DNA from: Cryobacterium breve
GTDB taxonomy: Bacteria; Actinomycetota; Actinomycetes; Actinomycetales; Microbacteriaceae
Assembly (NCBI RefSeq): GCF_027594785.1
Contig: NZ_CP075584.1
Coordinates: 1,612,001-1,676,000, forward strand
Length of the DNA: 64,000 nt
Direction: 5' to 3'
The translations under genes were made by a program, and so were the position numbers. Shown one piece after another: positions 1 to 8,396 of this stretch (position 1 is the first letter of the stretch; every line of letters begins with the position of its first letter). The notes beneath the pieces are model-generated. The model searched no databases. It saw only the letters and a list, made by a program, of their open reading frames with translations, and was not told the origin of the DNA.

Positions 1-352
1 CGCGAGATCGCGGATGCCTATCTTCGTGTCCCGGTCGCGGCCGGCCTGCGACGACCTGATCCGGTCGACCGCACGTCGGTGCGCCATGGTCATGATCCAG
101 GTGGAAGCCCCGCCACGCGCCGGCTCGTACCGCGTCGCCGATTGCCAGATCTCCAGGAAGATCTCCTGGGTCACTTCTTCCGACTGGGCGTGGTCGACGA
201 GCAGGCGTTTGACCAGACCGAGCACCCGAGGGGCCATCTGGTCGTACAGTTCCCCGAAGGCCGCCTGGTCTCCGGTGGCGACCCGGGTAAGCAGGCTCCT
301 CTTTTGAGGGAGGCGCTGTCGACTCGGTGTCAGCGGCGAAGTCAGCAGTCAT
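1..352 (-). CDS. ECF RNA polymerase sigma factor, SigK-like (cut by window edge; frameshifted as read)
   Basis: N-terminal part of an extracytoplasmic-function sigma factor; the rest lies left of the window. Region 2 is clear: LLTRVATGDQAAFGELYDQ, then EEVTQEIFLEIWQ and the -10-recognition stretch ASTWIMTMAHRRAVDRI, which resembles mycobacterial SigK. The ATG at 352 begins MTADFAADTES, but that frame meets the sigma frame only if one base of CAGGCTC (292-298, GAGCCTG on the coding strand) is removed, giving EELLTRV. This is the first of a series of identical lesions. SigK genes are usually followed by the anti-sigma gene rskA, which would lie outside the window. Sigma identity is firm; the SigK subgroup is inferred. 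Confidence 0.8.
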   Translation of the reverse strand, partial: MTADFAADTESTAPPSKEEPAYPGRHRRPGGLRGTVRPDGPSGARSGQTPARRPRPVGRSDPGDLPGDLAIGDAVRAGAWRGFHLDHDHGAPTCGRPDQVVAGRPRPGHEDRHPRSR

Positions 353-553
353 GAGAACCAGCATGTCAGGTCTTATCCCGTTCCATGACTAGTGTTCGGC
401 ACCGAACGCGAAATGGATTGGTCAGAAAAGGCTGAAGGCCGGGCCGCAGAACGCCTCTCGGCGCGAGGCCGCTCAGAGCGGCGAATATTGGAGCCCGGGG
501 TTACTGCGGCCCGACCAGCATTCAGTGTAAACGACGAAGACGGGTGTTTATTC

Positions 554-1198
554 CTAGTCGAGCGAATCGCTGCGCCACAAGCGGGCGCACGAGCCGAACT
601 CCTGGGCCGTCGTCGAGAACCGCAGGGCGCGGGTGGTCAGTTCTGTGGCGCGAGATACCCCGGATGCGCCGACTTCCGTCGCGTCGAGGTCGTCGGCGAC
701 ACTCGCGCATCCGCTTGCGATGACCCGGCAGAACGCCGCAGCACGGTCGAGCGCAACGGCGAAGTCGCCCGTGAAGATTCCGCGGAGGATCTGGTCTGCG
801 AGGGCGATGATCTCGGCGGGGCCGGTCGGCGCGGCGGCTCCGGCGATGACGGGGTCGATGGCCACGGTGACCTCGGTGCCGCGCTGGTAGAGGAACGCAG
901 TGCCCTCGGGGTCCTGGCGGATGAGCAGTCGGACGAGGTAGATCCGCCAGAGCGCGCCGGGCAGGCTGCGCGGCGTTGCGCGCGACCACAGCTCGGCGAC
1001 CGCGTCGATGCCATGTTCGTCGGTGTAGGCGACGAGCCGCTCGACAACCGCGGGGTCTGGGTCATTACGCACCCGGGCGAGCAGCGCGTGCGCGGTCTCG
1101 TGCGCGACCCGACTGATATTCGCCGGGTCCTGTCCGCCCTCAAAGGATTCGAACTTGCTGCCCGAGAACTGGGTGGGCTTGTGGAAGTCGTCTGCCAA
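554..1198 (-). CDS. conserved protein of unknown function
   Basis: Cytoplasmic protein of 214 residues, helix-rich, with no signal peptide or membrane segment. I do not recognise a domain with a known activity. Readable segments are FHKPTQFSGSKFESFEGG at the N terminus, HALLARVRNDPDPAVVERL, and a WRIYLVRLLIRQDPEGTAFLY stretch near residue 90. The likely start is TTG at 1198, with a strong GGAGG six bases upstream; no ATG or GTG is as well placed. The gene stands alone between the sigma gene and tRNA-Lys. Coding strand and frame are well supported by composition; function is unknown. Confidence 0.75.
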   Translation of the reverse strand: MADDFHKPTQFSGSKFESFEGGQDPANISRVAHETAHALLARVRNDPDPAVVERLVAYTDEHGIDAVAELWSRATPRSLPGALWRIYLVRLLIRQDPEGTAFLYQRGTEVTVAIDPVIAGAAAPTGPAEIIALADQILRGIFTGDFAVALDRAAAFCRVIASGCASVADDLDATEVGASGVSRATELTTRALRFSTTAQEFGSCARLWRSDSLD

Positions 1199-1333
1199 TC
1201 GAATCCTCCGTATCTCCTGCGTGTGTTGTTCGGGTCTCGTGCGTGTCTCGCGGGGCGATTCCGTCCGCGCTAGGACCCCTCCCCACGGTACCCAGAAAAA
1301 CCTCGCCCGAATCCACGGTAGATTATCTACCGC

Positions 1334-1409
1334 GGGCCTCTAGCTCAGTTGGTAGAGCAAAGGACTTTTAATCCTTGGGTCGTCGGTTCGAGCCCGACGG
1401 GGCCCACCA
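1334..1409 (+). tRNA. tRNA-Lys (anticodon TTT)
   Basis: Complete cloverleaf of 76 nt including an encoded CCA (1407-1409). Acceptor stem GGGCCTC pairs with GGGGCCC (one G-U). The D arm is GCTC...GAGC. The anticodon stem AAGGA/TCCTT (1360-1364 and 1372-1376) closes the loop CTTTTAA with anticodon TTT at 1367-1369. The T arm is GTCGG TTCGAGC CCGAC. It stands alone, with no other tRNA nearby. Confidence 0.97.
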
Positions 1410-1483
1410 GTGTCGTCATTCCTGCAGTGTGTATTTTCGCGTGGCGGTTACAGCTGTCCCGAGTTCATGGCGTGGAGGTCAGG

Positions 1484-1867
1484 ATGCCCAAGAAGGTCAA
1501 GTGGCTCGAGGAGCCGATCCCGGAGAACTACCCGAAGGCGGCGGATTACCTGCGGCTGGTCGTGAACGAGCACGCCGTCGAGGCGACGTCGCTCGCCCTC
1601 GAGGCGGCGCCCATCACCTTCCACAAGGCCAAGGACATCCTGCGCGCCGCCGGCCTGCAGTTGCTCACAGCCGAGAACCCGCATGTCGCCAGATACCTCA
1701 AGCTGATCCGTGAGGGCGGTCGGCTCGCGCCGATCCTGCTCGTGCGCGGCAACCTGCCCGCGGCCGTTCCGCTGCACATCGCGGACGGGTACCACCGGGT
1801 CTGCGCCACGTATCTCACGAACGAGAACACCGACATCCCGGTGCAGCTGGCGGACCTGACGCTCTAA
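1484..1867 (+). CDS. small ParB-like (ParB/Srx fold) protein, function unknown
   Basis: Protein of 127 residues starting at ATG 1484, with GGAGG at 1474-1478. The C-terminal half contains PLHIADGYHRVCATY, which resembles the DGxHR...A signature of ParB/sulfiredoxin-fold domains. The N-terminal half (WLEEPIPENYPKAADYL) is helical. No DNA-binding helix-turn-helix is present, so a chromosome-partitioning role is not implied. It lies 75 bp after tRNA-Lys and 42 bp before the antiporter gene on the same strand. The fold assignment is an inference from one motif. Confidence 0.7.
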   Translation: MPKKVKWLEEPIPENYPKAADYLRLVVNEHAVEATSLALEAAPITFHKAKDILRAAGLQLLTAENPHVARYLKLIREGGRLAPILLVRGNLPAAVPLHIADGYHRVCATYLTNENTDIPVQLADLTL

Positions 1868-1909
1868 CCGCGTCATGGTGCACTGCCGGTCGACCGTCCG
1901 GACACCCCG

Positions 1910-3089
1910 ATGACGTTCCAGACCCTTGCGATCATCTCCCTCGTCGGCCTGCTCGGTCCCCTGCTGGCGACCCCGCGGCGCTGGCGGGTTCCGGTCATGC
2001 TCGGGGGAGCTCCTGGCCGGCATCCTTGTCGGCCACACCGGGCTCGGCCTCGTCGACTCGAGCGATCCGACCCTGACCCTGCTCGCTGACGTCGGGTTCG
2101 CACTGATCATGTTCGTGGCCGGCACCCACGTGCCGGTGCGTGATGCCGGCATCCGCTCGGCGCTCGGAAAGGGAACGGCGCGGGCCGGTCTCGCTGCCCT
2201 CATCGCGATCGTGCTCGGCGTGGCGACGGCGGTGCTGTTCGGCACCGGCCACGCGCCGCTGTACGCGGTGCTGCTCGCCTCGTCGTCTGCGGCGCTCGTG
2301 CTGCCGGTGATCGACTCGCTGAAACTGACCGGCCCGTCGGTGCTGCAGGCGACCGCGCAGGTCGCGATCGCCGACGTCGCCGCGATCGTCGCCCTGCCGA
2401 TCGTGATCGACCCGGCCAATGCCGGCCGGGCCGCGCTCGGGGCCGTCGCGGTCGCGGTCTCAGCGCTGCTGCTGTATCTCGCGCTCTCGCGTTTCGAAAA
2501 GAACGGCTCCCGGCTTCGGCTGCACCGGGTGTCCGAGGACCGCAAGTTCGCCCTCGAACTGCGGGTGCAGCTGACGATCCTGTTCGCGTTCGCAGCCCTC
2601 GCGGTCGTGAGCCACGTCTCGATCATGCTCGCCGGGTTCTCCTTCGGGCTCGCCGTCGCGATGGTCGGGGAGCCGAGGCGCCTTGCCCGGCAGCTGTTCG
2701 CGATCGCCGACGGGTTCCTCGGACCGCTGTTCTACGTGTGGCTCGGTGCTTCGCTCAACGTGCTCGACCTCGTGACGCGGCCCGGAATGATCCTGCTCGG
2801 CGTTGCCCTCGGTCTCGGCGCCCTCCTGGCCCATGCCTCGGCCCGGCTGCTCGGCCTGCCGCTGCGCTACGGCCTGCTCGCGGCCGCCCAGCTCGGCGTG
2901 CCGGTTGCGGCGGCGACGATCGGAACCCAGCTGAACCTGCTGGCACCCGGCGAAGCGGCCGCGCTGATCCTGGGTGCCCTGATCACGATCGGCGTCGCGA
3001 CCGGGGCTGCGGGCGTCGCCTCCCGGAGGCAGGCGGCCGGGGCCCCCGCCGCACCAGGAGCGCCCGCCGCACCACCGACATCCGCCTGA
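1910..3089 (+). CDS. cation:proton antiporter, CPA2/KefB-type (frameshifted as read)
   Basis: Polytopic inner-membrane antiporter exchanging Na+ or K+ for H+. About 12 hydrophobic segments, a typical CPA2 membrane domain (392 residues after correction) without a C-terminal TrkA/RCK domain. The real N terminus is MTFQTLAIISLVGLLGPLLA from ATG 1910. One extra G in the GGGGG run at 2003-2007 breaks the frame; with GGGG the protein reads VPVMLGELLAGILVGHTGLGL, the conserved TM1-TM2 region. The Ala/Pro-rich C-terminal tail is low complexity. Family is clear; the transported ion cannot be read from sequence. Confidence 0.85.
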
Positions 3090-3111
3090 CCCCGAGCGGA
3101 TGCTTCCGCTC

Positions 3112-3213
3112 GCGCGCCATGTGCGCCACTTCGCGCCAAGCATGCCTGGCGCGGAACGGCGGAACTGGCGCGCGACTCGGGGGAACTGGCGCGCAGCTGC
3201 GGAACTGGCGCGC
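3112..3213. repeat. intergenic word repeat, GGAACTGGCGCGC x3 plus inverted copies
   Basis: The gene-free stretch 3090-3407 (318 bp) carries three direct copies of GGAACTGGCGCGC at 3161-3173, 3182-3194 and 3201-3213 (periods 21 and 19 bp). Upstream are GCGCCA and TTCGCGCCA words (3112-3138) in inverted orientation that can pair with them. The rest, 3214-3393, shows nothing recognisable apart from the ribosome-binding site of the next gene. One of eight such loci in the window. Confidence 0.8.
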
Positions 3214-3407
3214 CGCCGGGCGCAGAGGGGCGGTGCACCGGGGCAGGGCCACCGCCCGGGGAATTCCCGGGGAGCACACAGCGTTGACACGGTCAGCACT
3301 CGGGCTCAGCCGCCAGACTTGTCGCTCCGCAGTCGCGCCACGCGCGCTGCGGGCATACAGCGGAGCGGGAGCCTGCGGGGTGACGCGACAATTCAAGGAG
3401 GTCGCAC

Positions 3408-3869
3408 GTGGAAAGAATCAACGAAGAAGTCGAGACCGAGACCGGCACGATCGAAAAGTATCGCCGGCACGCGAACGGACGCGGACTGGTTTCCGGCGGG
3501 GCACGGGTCGACCCGTCCGCCTTCATCTCCGGAACGGCGTACGTCGAGAGCGGAGCCAGGGTGGGGGCGGACGCCTGGATCGGTCCGGGCAGCTGGATCG
3601 ATCACAACGCCCTCGTCGGGGCACGGGCCTTCATCGGCCAGAACGTGCACGTCGGCGTCGACGCCGTGATCGGCGCGGCCGCCCGCCTCGGAAGCCACTC
3701 CCGGATCGGCGACGGCGCCCGGGTACAGAGCGGAGCGGTCATCGACCGCGATATCCGGATCCCGGCGGGCGGCATCGTGACCGCCGCCGCACACGCGCAG
3801 GCACGACCGGCCGGGACGCGGCATCCGCTCAATGCGGAAGCGCCGGCGCGTTTACGCCGCGCCGCCTGA
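3408..3869 (+). CDS. left-handed beta-helix (hexapeptide repeat) protein
   Basis: Protein of 153 residues starting at GTG 3408, with a near-perfect AAGGAGG at 3395-3401, six bases away. After a charged N terminus, residues about 30-125 form hexapeptide turns (SGTAYVESGARVGADAWIGP, ALVGARAFIGQNVHVG, RIGDGARVQSGAVI), the pattern of LbH acyltransferases and carbonic-anhydrase-like proteins. No catalytic His pattern or acetyl-CoA loop is evident, so a structural or acyltransferase-like role is open. A GC-rich terminator follows at 3890. It shares its fold, not its sequence, with the protein at 10224-10760. Confidence 0.8.
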   Translation: MERINEEVETETGTIEKYRRHANGRGLVSGGARVDPSAFISGTAYVESGARVGADAWIGPGSWIDHNALVGARAFIGQNVHVGVDAVIGAAARLGSHSRIGDGARVQSGAVIDRDIRIPAGGIVTAAAHAQARPAGTRHPLNAEAPARLRRAA

Positions 3870-3889
3870 GCAGGACCGTGACCGGGCGA

Positions 3890-3919
3890 GGCCCCGACCG
3901 GGCGACACCGGTCGGGGCC
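3890..3919. terminator. bidirectional hairpin between convergent genes
   Basis: Perfect inverted repeat GGCCCCGACCGG (3890-3901) / CCGGTCGGGGCC (3908-3919) with a 6-nt loop, between the convergent ends of the beta-helix gene and the DUF445 gene. No T-run on either side, as is common in actinobacterial terminators. Confidence 0.75.
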
Positions 3920-3965
3920 CCGCCGCGTCGGGCTGCGGAGGCCCCGCTCTGCTCGGGCGCTCGGT

Positions 3966-5351
3966 TTAGAAGAGGGTGACGGCAGCCTGGGCGATCGCGA
4001 AGATCGCGAGTCCAGCGAGGGAGCCGACGACGGTGCCGTTGATCCGGATGTACTGCAGGTCGCGGCCGACCTGCAGCTCGATCTTCTCGCTCGTCTCGGC
4101 GGCGTCCCAGCGTTCGACGGTTTCGGTGATGACCCCGGCGAGCTCGTCGCGGTAGGTGCGCACGAGGTAACTCACCGAGTCGGCGATCCAGCGATCGATG
4201 CGGCCGCCCAGTGCGCCGTCGCCGGCCAGTCGCTCGCCCACCTCGATCACGGTCGCCCGGATGCCGTCCCTCAGGTCGCTCACCGGGTCACCGAGCGACG
4301 CCACGAGGGACACCTTCACGGCCTCCCAGGTCTCGCTCGCGAACTCGCGCAGGCGGGCACTGTCCAGGAGCTCGAGCTTGAGGGTCTCGACCCGGTTGAT
4401 CATCGCCGGGTCGTGCTCGAGGTCGTCGGCAAGCTCGACGAGGTAGCGGTCGATGGCCTCACGAAGCGGATGCGCGGCGTCCGCCCGCACCGAGGCGACG
4501 AACCCGAGCACCTCGCGATGCGCCCGGTCGTCGACGAGACGGTCGACGAAGCCGGGGAGCCAGCCGGGCAGCCGCGCGGACACGGCCCGTCCAAAGGCCT
4601 CCGGGTGTTCGTGCAGCCAGCCCTCCGCGCGGTCGAGGAGCAGATCGACGACGGCGTGTTGCTGCCCGGACGCGAGAAGCCGCGCGCCGACCCTACCGAT
4701 CGGCGGCGCCCACTCCGGGCGCACGAGGTGCTCGCGCGCCACGGTCTCGATGAGGTCCTTGATCGCGTCGTCGCTCAGGAGGGTGAGGAGCCCGGTGCCG
4801 GCCACAGCGATCTCATCGGTGAGTCTGCGGGCGTTGTCGGGCTGCTTCAGCCACATGCCGAGCCTCCGGGACACGCCGATCGAGTCGAGTTTGCCGCGGA
4901 CGACCTGCTCGGACAGGAAGTTGGTGCCGACGAATTCGCCGAGGCTTGCGCCGATCTCGTCCTTACGGCTGGCGATGATGTTGGTGTGCGGGATGCGCAG
5001 GCCGAGCGGATACCGGAACAAAGCGGTCACGGCGAACCAGTCGGCGAGAGCGCCGACCATGCCGCCCTCGGCGGCGGCCCTGACGTATTGCAGAGCGGGA
5101 ATACGATCCTGCAGTGCGAACGAGACCGCGAAGACGAGCGCCATCAGCACGAGCAGGGCCAGGGCGAGCCGCTTCATCCTGACCAGGGCCACGAGCCGGG
5201 CCGCGTCGGCGGGGCTCAACACGGCGGCGCGGCGCGGCCGGCTGCCGCGGGGCTTCGGTCGACCGGGTGCCGACGAGCCTGCTGTCGGCTGGCCTGGTGC
5301 CGACGAGCCTGCTGTCGGCTCGCCGGGCTTCGGTTCGCGCGTGAGCGCCAT
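3966..5351 (-). CDS. DUF445 family membrane protein
   Basis: Protein of 461 residues. Residues about 1-45 are a Pro/Ser/Gly-rich cytoplasmic tail with the 10-residue repeat TAGSSAPGQP written twice. A hydrophobic helix follows (RLALALLVLMALVFAVSFAL, about 59-78), then the DUF445 hallmark GGMVGALADWFAVTALFRYP and IPHTNIIASRKDEIGASLG. A long helical domain and a second hydrophobic helix at the extreme C terminus complete it. Function is unknown; family members are membrane-anchored helical-bundle proteins. A TAGGCT hexamer lies 7 nt before the ATG at 5351, suggesting a leaderless message; it overlaps the stop codon of the epimerase gene upstream. Confidence 0.85.
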   Translation of the reverse strand: MALTREPKPGEPTAGSSAPGQPTAGSSAPGRPKPRGSRPRRAAVLSPADAARLVALVRMKRLALALLVLMALVFAVSFALQDRIPALQYVRAAAEGGMVGALADWFAVTALFRYPLGLRIPHTNIIASRKDEIGASLGEFVGTNFLSEQVVRGKLDSIGVSRRLGMWLKQPDNARRLTDEIAVAGTGLLTLLSDDAIKDLIETVAREHLVRPEWAPPIGRVGARLLASGQQHAVVDLLLDRAEGWLHEHPEAFGRAVSARLPGWLPGFVDRLVDDRAHREVLGFVASVRADAAHPLREAIDRYLVELADDLEHDPAMINRVETLKLELLDSARLREFASETWEAVKVSLVASLGDPVSDLRDGIRATVIEVGERLAGDGALGGRIDRWIADSVSYLVRTYRDELAGVITETVERWDAAETSEKIELQVGRDLQYIRINGTVVGSLAGLAIFAIAQAAVTLF

Positions 5352-5361
5352 GGATGCGAGC

Positions 5362-6300
5362 CTAGGCCTGGAATCCGGTCGGGCGGATGGCCCAGCGCAC
5401 GGTCCAGGATTCGTCGGGTGCGAGCCAGCGGAGGCCGGCCCCCGAGTTGAAGGCGTCGGCCGGCGCGGTCATGGGCTCGATCGCGACCGCGCGGCCAGGC
5501 ACGGGGCTCACGTCGTCGCTCGTCGTGACGGGGAACTCGGTCGGAGTGAAGACCTGCACGTACCGCATGTTCTCGTCGCCCCAGACGGTGACCCTGCGGC
5601 CGTCCGGCGCGGTGAGGGAGTGCTCGCGTCCGGCGCCGCCGAAGGCGTCGTCGAGCGCGAGGTCGGCGACGCGCACGCCGGCGCGAAGGTCGTAGCCGGT
5701 GCCGTCGACCGGGGTGTCGACGCCGGTCGGGTTGAGCCGGGCATCCACTTCGAGGTGGGTTGCCGCGTCGACGCGCAGGACGAGTTCCTCGGTGGGGACG
5801 TCGCCGATCTTGAGGTACGGGTGGACACCGATGGCGATGGGGGCGCTCTCGGCGCCGACGTTGTGCACGGTGTGGGTGACCTCGAGGCCCGTGTCGGTGA
5901 GGGCATATGTCACGGTGGTGTCGAGCTGGAACGGGAAGCCGGACTGCGGGAACACGGTCGCGGCGAGGGTCACGGCTGACGCGTCGCGCTCGACGAGGCG
6001 GTACGCGGTGAAGCGGAGGAGTCCGTGGATGGCGTTGTTCAGGAGGGGCTCGGTGATGCTGAGCTGCTGGCGGTCCTCGCCGTGCAGCCAGGTCCCGTCC
6101 TTGATCCGGTTGGGCCACGGCACGAGCACGATGCCGGCGGACATCGGCGGCTCGACCGCCGCAGCGAAGGACTCCACGAGGTCTATGCCGTTCAGGGTAT
6201 AGGCCCGGATCCCCGCGGCGACCTCGGTGATCGTCGCGGTGGCCCGCCCGTCCGGGGTCTCGTTTGTGAGTTCGTACTGGGTTCCGGTGGCTGCGCGCAT
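5362..6300 (-). CDS. aldose 1-epimerase (mutarotase)
   Basis: Interconverts alpha and beta anomers of galactose or other aldoses, feeding GalK. 312 residues, the usual length. Family signatures include VLVPWPNRIKDGTW near residue 57, the catalytic-His segment IGVHPYLKIGD near 157-167, and the catalytic-Glu segment VAIEPMTAPADAFNSG near 275-290. TAGGCT ends 6 nt before the ATG, so the message is probably leaderless. It lies between the DUF445 gene and the DeoR-type regulator, all on the minus strand, beside divergent galT-galK, so a Leloir-pathway role is likely. The ORF is intact. Confidence 0.92.
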   Translation of the reverse strand: MRAATGTQYELTNETPDGRATATITEVAAGIRAYTLNGIDLVESFAAAVEPPMSAGIVLVPWPNRIKDGTWLHGEDRQQLSITEPLLNNAIHGLLRFTAYRLVERDASAVTLAATVFPQSGFPFQLDTTVTYALTDTGLEVTHTVHNVGAESAPIAIGVHPYLKIGDVPTEELVLRVDAATHLEVDARLNPTGVDTPVDGTGYDLRAGVRVADLALDDAFGGAGREHSLTAPDGRRVTVWGDENMRYVQVFTPTEFPVTTSDDVSPVPGRAVAIEPMTAPADAFNSGAGLRWLAPDESWTVRWAIRPTGFQA

Positions 6301-6309
6301 GGGACCAGC

Positions 6310-7138
6310 CTATTCGCCCTGGAGCACGGTCAGCCCTGCCTCGCGGAGCCGGGCCAGCGCGTCGGGGTGCGCGGCGGCATCCGTCAGCAGGGAATCGAAG
6401 GCATCGAGGGCGCCGATCCTGCCGAGGTGCACCCGGCCGAGCTTGGAGCCGTCAGCGACCACGATCGCGCGGGTCGCCGCCTGGAGCATGAGCGTCTTGA
6501 TCCCGGCTTCGGGCAGGTTGATGTTCGTGACGCCTCCGGTCACGTCGACGCCGTTGCAGCCGATGAAGGCGAGATCGGCGTGCACCTGGCTGAGCACGGT
6601 CGCGGCGAGCGGCTCGACGAGGGAGTGCTGCAGGGGTCGGAGCGAGCCGCCCGTGACGATCACGGTGGAAGCGCGGGATGGCGGGCTCGAGTTCGAGGGC
6701 GATGCTGAGCCCGTTGGTGATCACGACGACGTCGTTCAGGTCGGTGCGGGCGAGCAGGGCCCTGGCGATGGCGAGGCTGGTCGTGCCGACGTCGAGGATC
6801 ACGCTCTGGCCGCTCTCGACGAGCGAGGCGGCGAGCGCTCCGATCTGCTGCTTCGGGATCACGGATGCCCCGAGCGACTCTTCGAAGGAGGGTTCGGTGT
6901 CCGCCGCGAGCGTCGATCCCGGCGCCTGGGCGGGAACCGCTCCCCCGTGCACCCGGTGCACGAGGCCCGTCGCCTCGAGGGCGTCGAGGTCGGCGCGCGC
7001 GGTGACCCCGGACATACCGAAGGCCTCGCGCAGTTCGCTCACCCGCACGAATCCCCGTTCGTCGACGAGCCTTCGGATCTGCTCCCTGCGCTGGTGCTGC
7101 GGGAGCAACTCTCGGTCGGCGGGCAGGTCGGATATCAT
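6310..7138 (-). CDS. DeoR/GlpR-family transcriptional regulator (frameshifted as read)
   Basis: Sugar-responsive repressor of 275 residues after correction. The N-terminal winged helix is typical: RREQIRRLVDERGFVRVSEL then DLDALEATGLVHRVHGGA. The C-terminal DeoR sensor domain contains ILDVGTTSLAIARALL and VITNGLSIALELE. One extra base near 6664-6671 splits the gene: coding CGCTTCCACCGTG should read CGCTTCACCGTG, giving IPRFTVIVTGGSLRP. The start is taken as ATG 7138 (MISDLPADRELLPQ); a purine run abuts it, so a nearby alternative is possible. It is divergent from galT-galK across an 85-bp gap holding a perfect palindrome, and probably controls both directions. Confidence 0.88.
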
Positions 7139-7176
7139 CTCCCTATCTTCGCTTACTTTCTTTTGGTTATCAATCA

Positions 7177-7191
7177 GAAACCACTGGTTTC
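7177..7191. promoter_or_regulatory. candidate DeoR-type operator
   Basis: Perfect palindrome GAAACCA-C-TGGTTTC in the AT-richer gap between the divergent DeoR regulator and galT. A second, looser pair GGTT...AACC (7165-7182) overlaps it. Position and symmetry suggest the regulator's binding site; this is an inference. Confidence 0.6.
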
Positions 7192-7223
7192 GGTTGCGCA
7201 GATCCGCTAACGTGGGAAGGGTT

Positions 7224-8396
7224 ATGGACACCGTCATGGACAGCGCAGGCTTCGTCGCCGCACCCGGAATCACCCGTCACCACCACACCCTGGCCGACGG
7301 CCGGGACCTCATCTACTTCGACGACCCGGACACGCGGCTCTCGCCCGAACGCGCCGCCGATACCCGCCAGCTCGACCCGCGCCCGCCGACGGCGAGCATG
7401 CGCCAGGACCCGCTCAGCGGCGAATGGGTCTCGATCGCCTCCGCACGCCAGAACCGGGTGTTCCTGCCGCCGGCGAACCTCGACCCCCTCGCGCCGTCGA
7501 CGCCGGAGAACCCGAGCGAGGTGCCGAGCAACTACGACGTCGCCGTGTTCGAGAACAAGTCGCCCTCCTTCGGCCCGCTGCTGACCGATGCGAACGCGCC
7601 GGCCGGGCTCGCCGAGCTCGCCGAGATCGGCCTCGAGCGCACCCGCACCTCCGTCGGACGCTGCGAAGTCGTCTGCTTCAGCCCCGAGAACGAAGGCTCC
7701 TTCGCGAGCCTCTCCGTCACCCGGGCGCGCACCGTGATCGAGGCCTGGGCCGAGCGCACCCACGTGCTCTCCCAGTTGCCGGGCATCCAGCAGGTGTTCC
7801 CCTTCGAGAACCGTGGCGAGGCGATCGGCGTGACGCTGCGGCATCCGCACGGCCAGATCTACTCGTACCCGTACGTCACCCCGCGCACCCAGCGCGTGAT
7901 CGCGTCGCTCGAAGCCTACGGCCCGACTCTTTTCGCCGACGTGCTCGCGAGCGAGCAGGCCGCGGACCGGGTCATCATCCGCGGTGAGCACTGGACCGCG
8001 TTCGTACCCTTCGCGGCCCGCTGGCCCATCGAGGTGCACATGCTGCCGCACCGCCAGATCCCCGACTTCGCGGCGACGAGCCTCGCCGAGCGCGACGAGC
8101 TCGCCGTGCTGTACCGGCGCCTGCTCCGCGGCATCGACGCGATCTACTCGACCCCGACGCCGTACATCGCGGCCTGGCACCAGGCCCCGGTGCAGACCCA
8201 CCGTGACGACATCCGACTGATGCTGCAGGTGACGAGCCCACGCCGGGCGGAGGACAAACTCAAGTACCTCGCCGGTTCCGAGGCCGCGATGGGGGCCTGG
8301 ATCGGCGACGTCACTCCCGAACAGGCCGCTGCGGGCATCCGTGCCGCCGTCGAACGGTCCATGACCGCGGATGCCGCGAGCGAGGCCCGCGCATGA
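7224..8396 (+). CDS. galT: galactose-1-phosphate uridylyltransferase
   Basis: Leloir pathway: UDP-glucose plus galactose 1-phosphate gives glucose 1-phosphate plus UDP-galactose. 390 residues from ATG 7224, with GGGAAGGG at 7214-7221. The active-site HxHxQ motif reads LRHPHGQIYSYP near residues 205-216, with the nucleophilic second His. Flanking family blocks are PFENRGEAIGVTLRH and PFAARWPIEVHMLPHR. The stop overlaps the galK start by four bases (ATGA), indicating translational coupling. Confidence 0.95.
   Translation: MDTVMDSAGFVAAPGITRHHHTLADGRDLIYFDDPDTRLSPERAADTRQLDPRPPTASMRQDPLSGEWVSIASARQNRVFLPPANLDPLAPSTPENPSEVPSNYDVAVFENKSPSFGPLLTDANAPAGLAELAEIGLERTRTSVGRCEVVCFSPENEGSFASLSVTRARTVIEAWAERTHVLSQLPGIQQVFPFENRGEAIGVTLRHPHGQIYSYPYVTPRTQRVIASLEAYGPTLFADVLASEQAADRVIIRGEHWTAFVPFAARWPIEVHMLPHRQIPDFAATSLAERDELAVLYRRLLRGIDAIYSTPTPYIAAWHQAPVQTHRDDIRLMLQVTSPRRAEDKLKYLAGSEAAMGAWIGDVTPEQAAAGIRAAVERSMTADAASEARA

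Noticed and set aside
392..1273. Plus-strand open frame of 293 codons
   Set aside because: It is antisense to the better-supported minus-strand gene 554-1198, has no ribosome-binding site or recognisable protein, and reflects open shadow frames in GC-rich DNA.
3161..3213. Short tandem repeat as possible CRISPR or iteron origin
   Set aside because: Only three 13-nt copies with unequal spacing and no replication gene; it fits the intergenic word-repeat class better.
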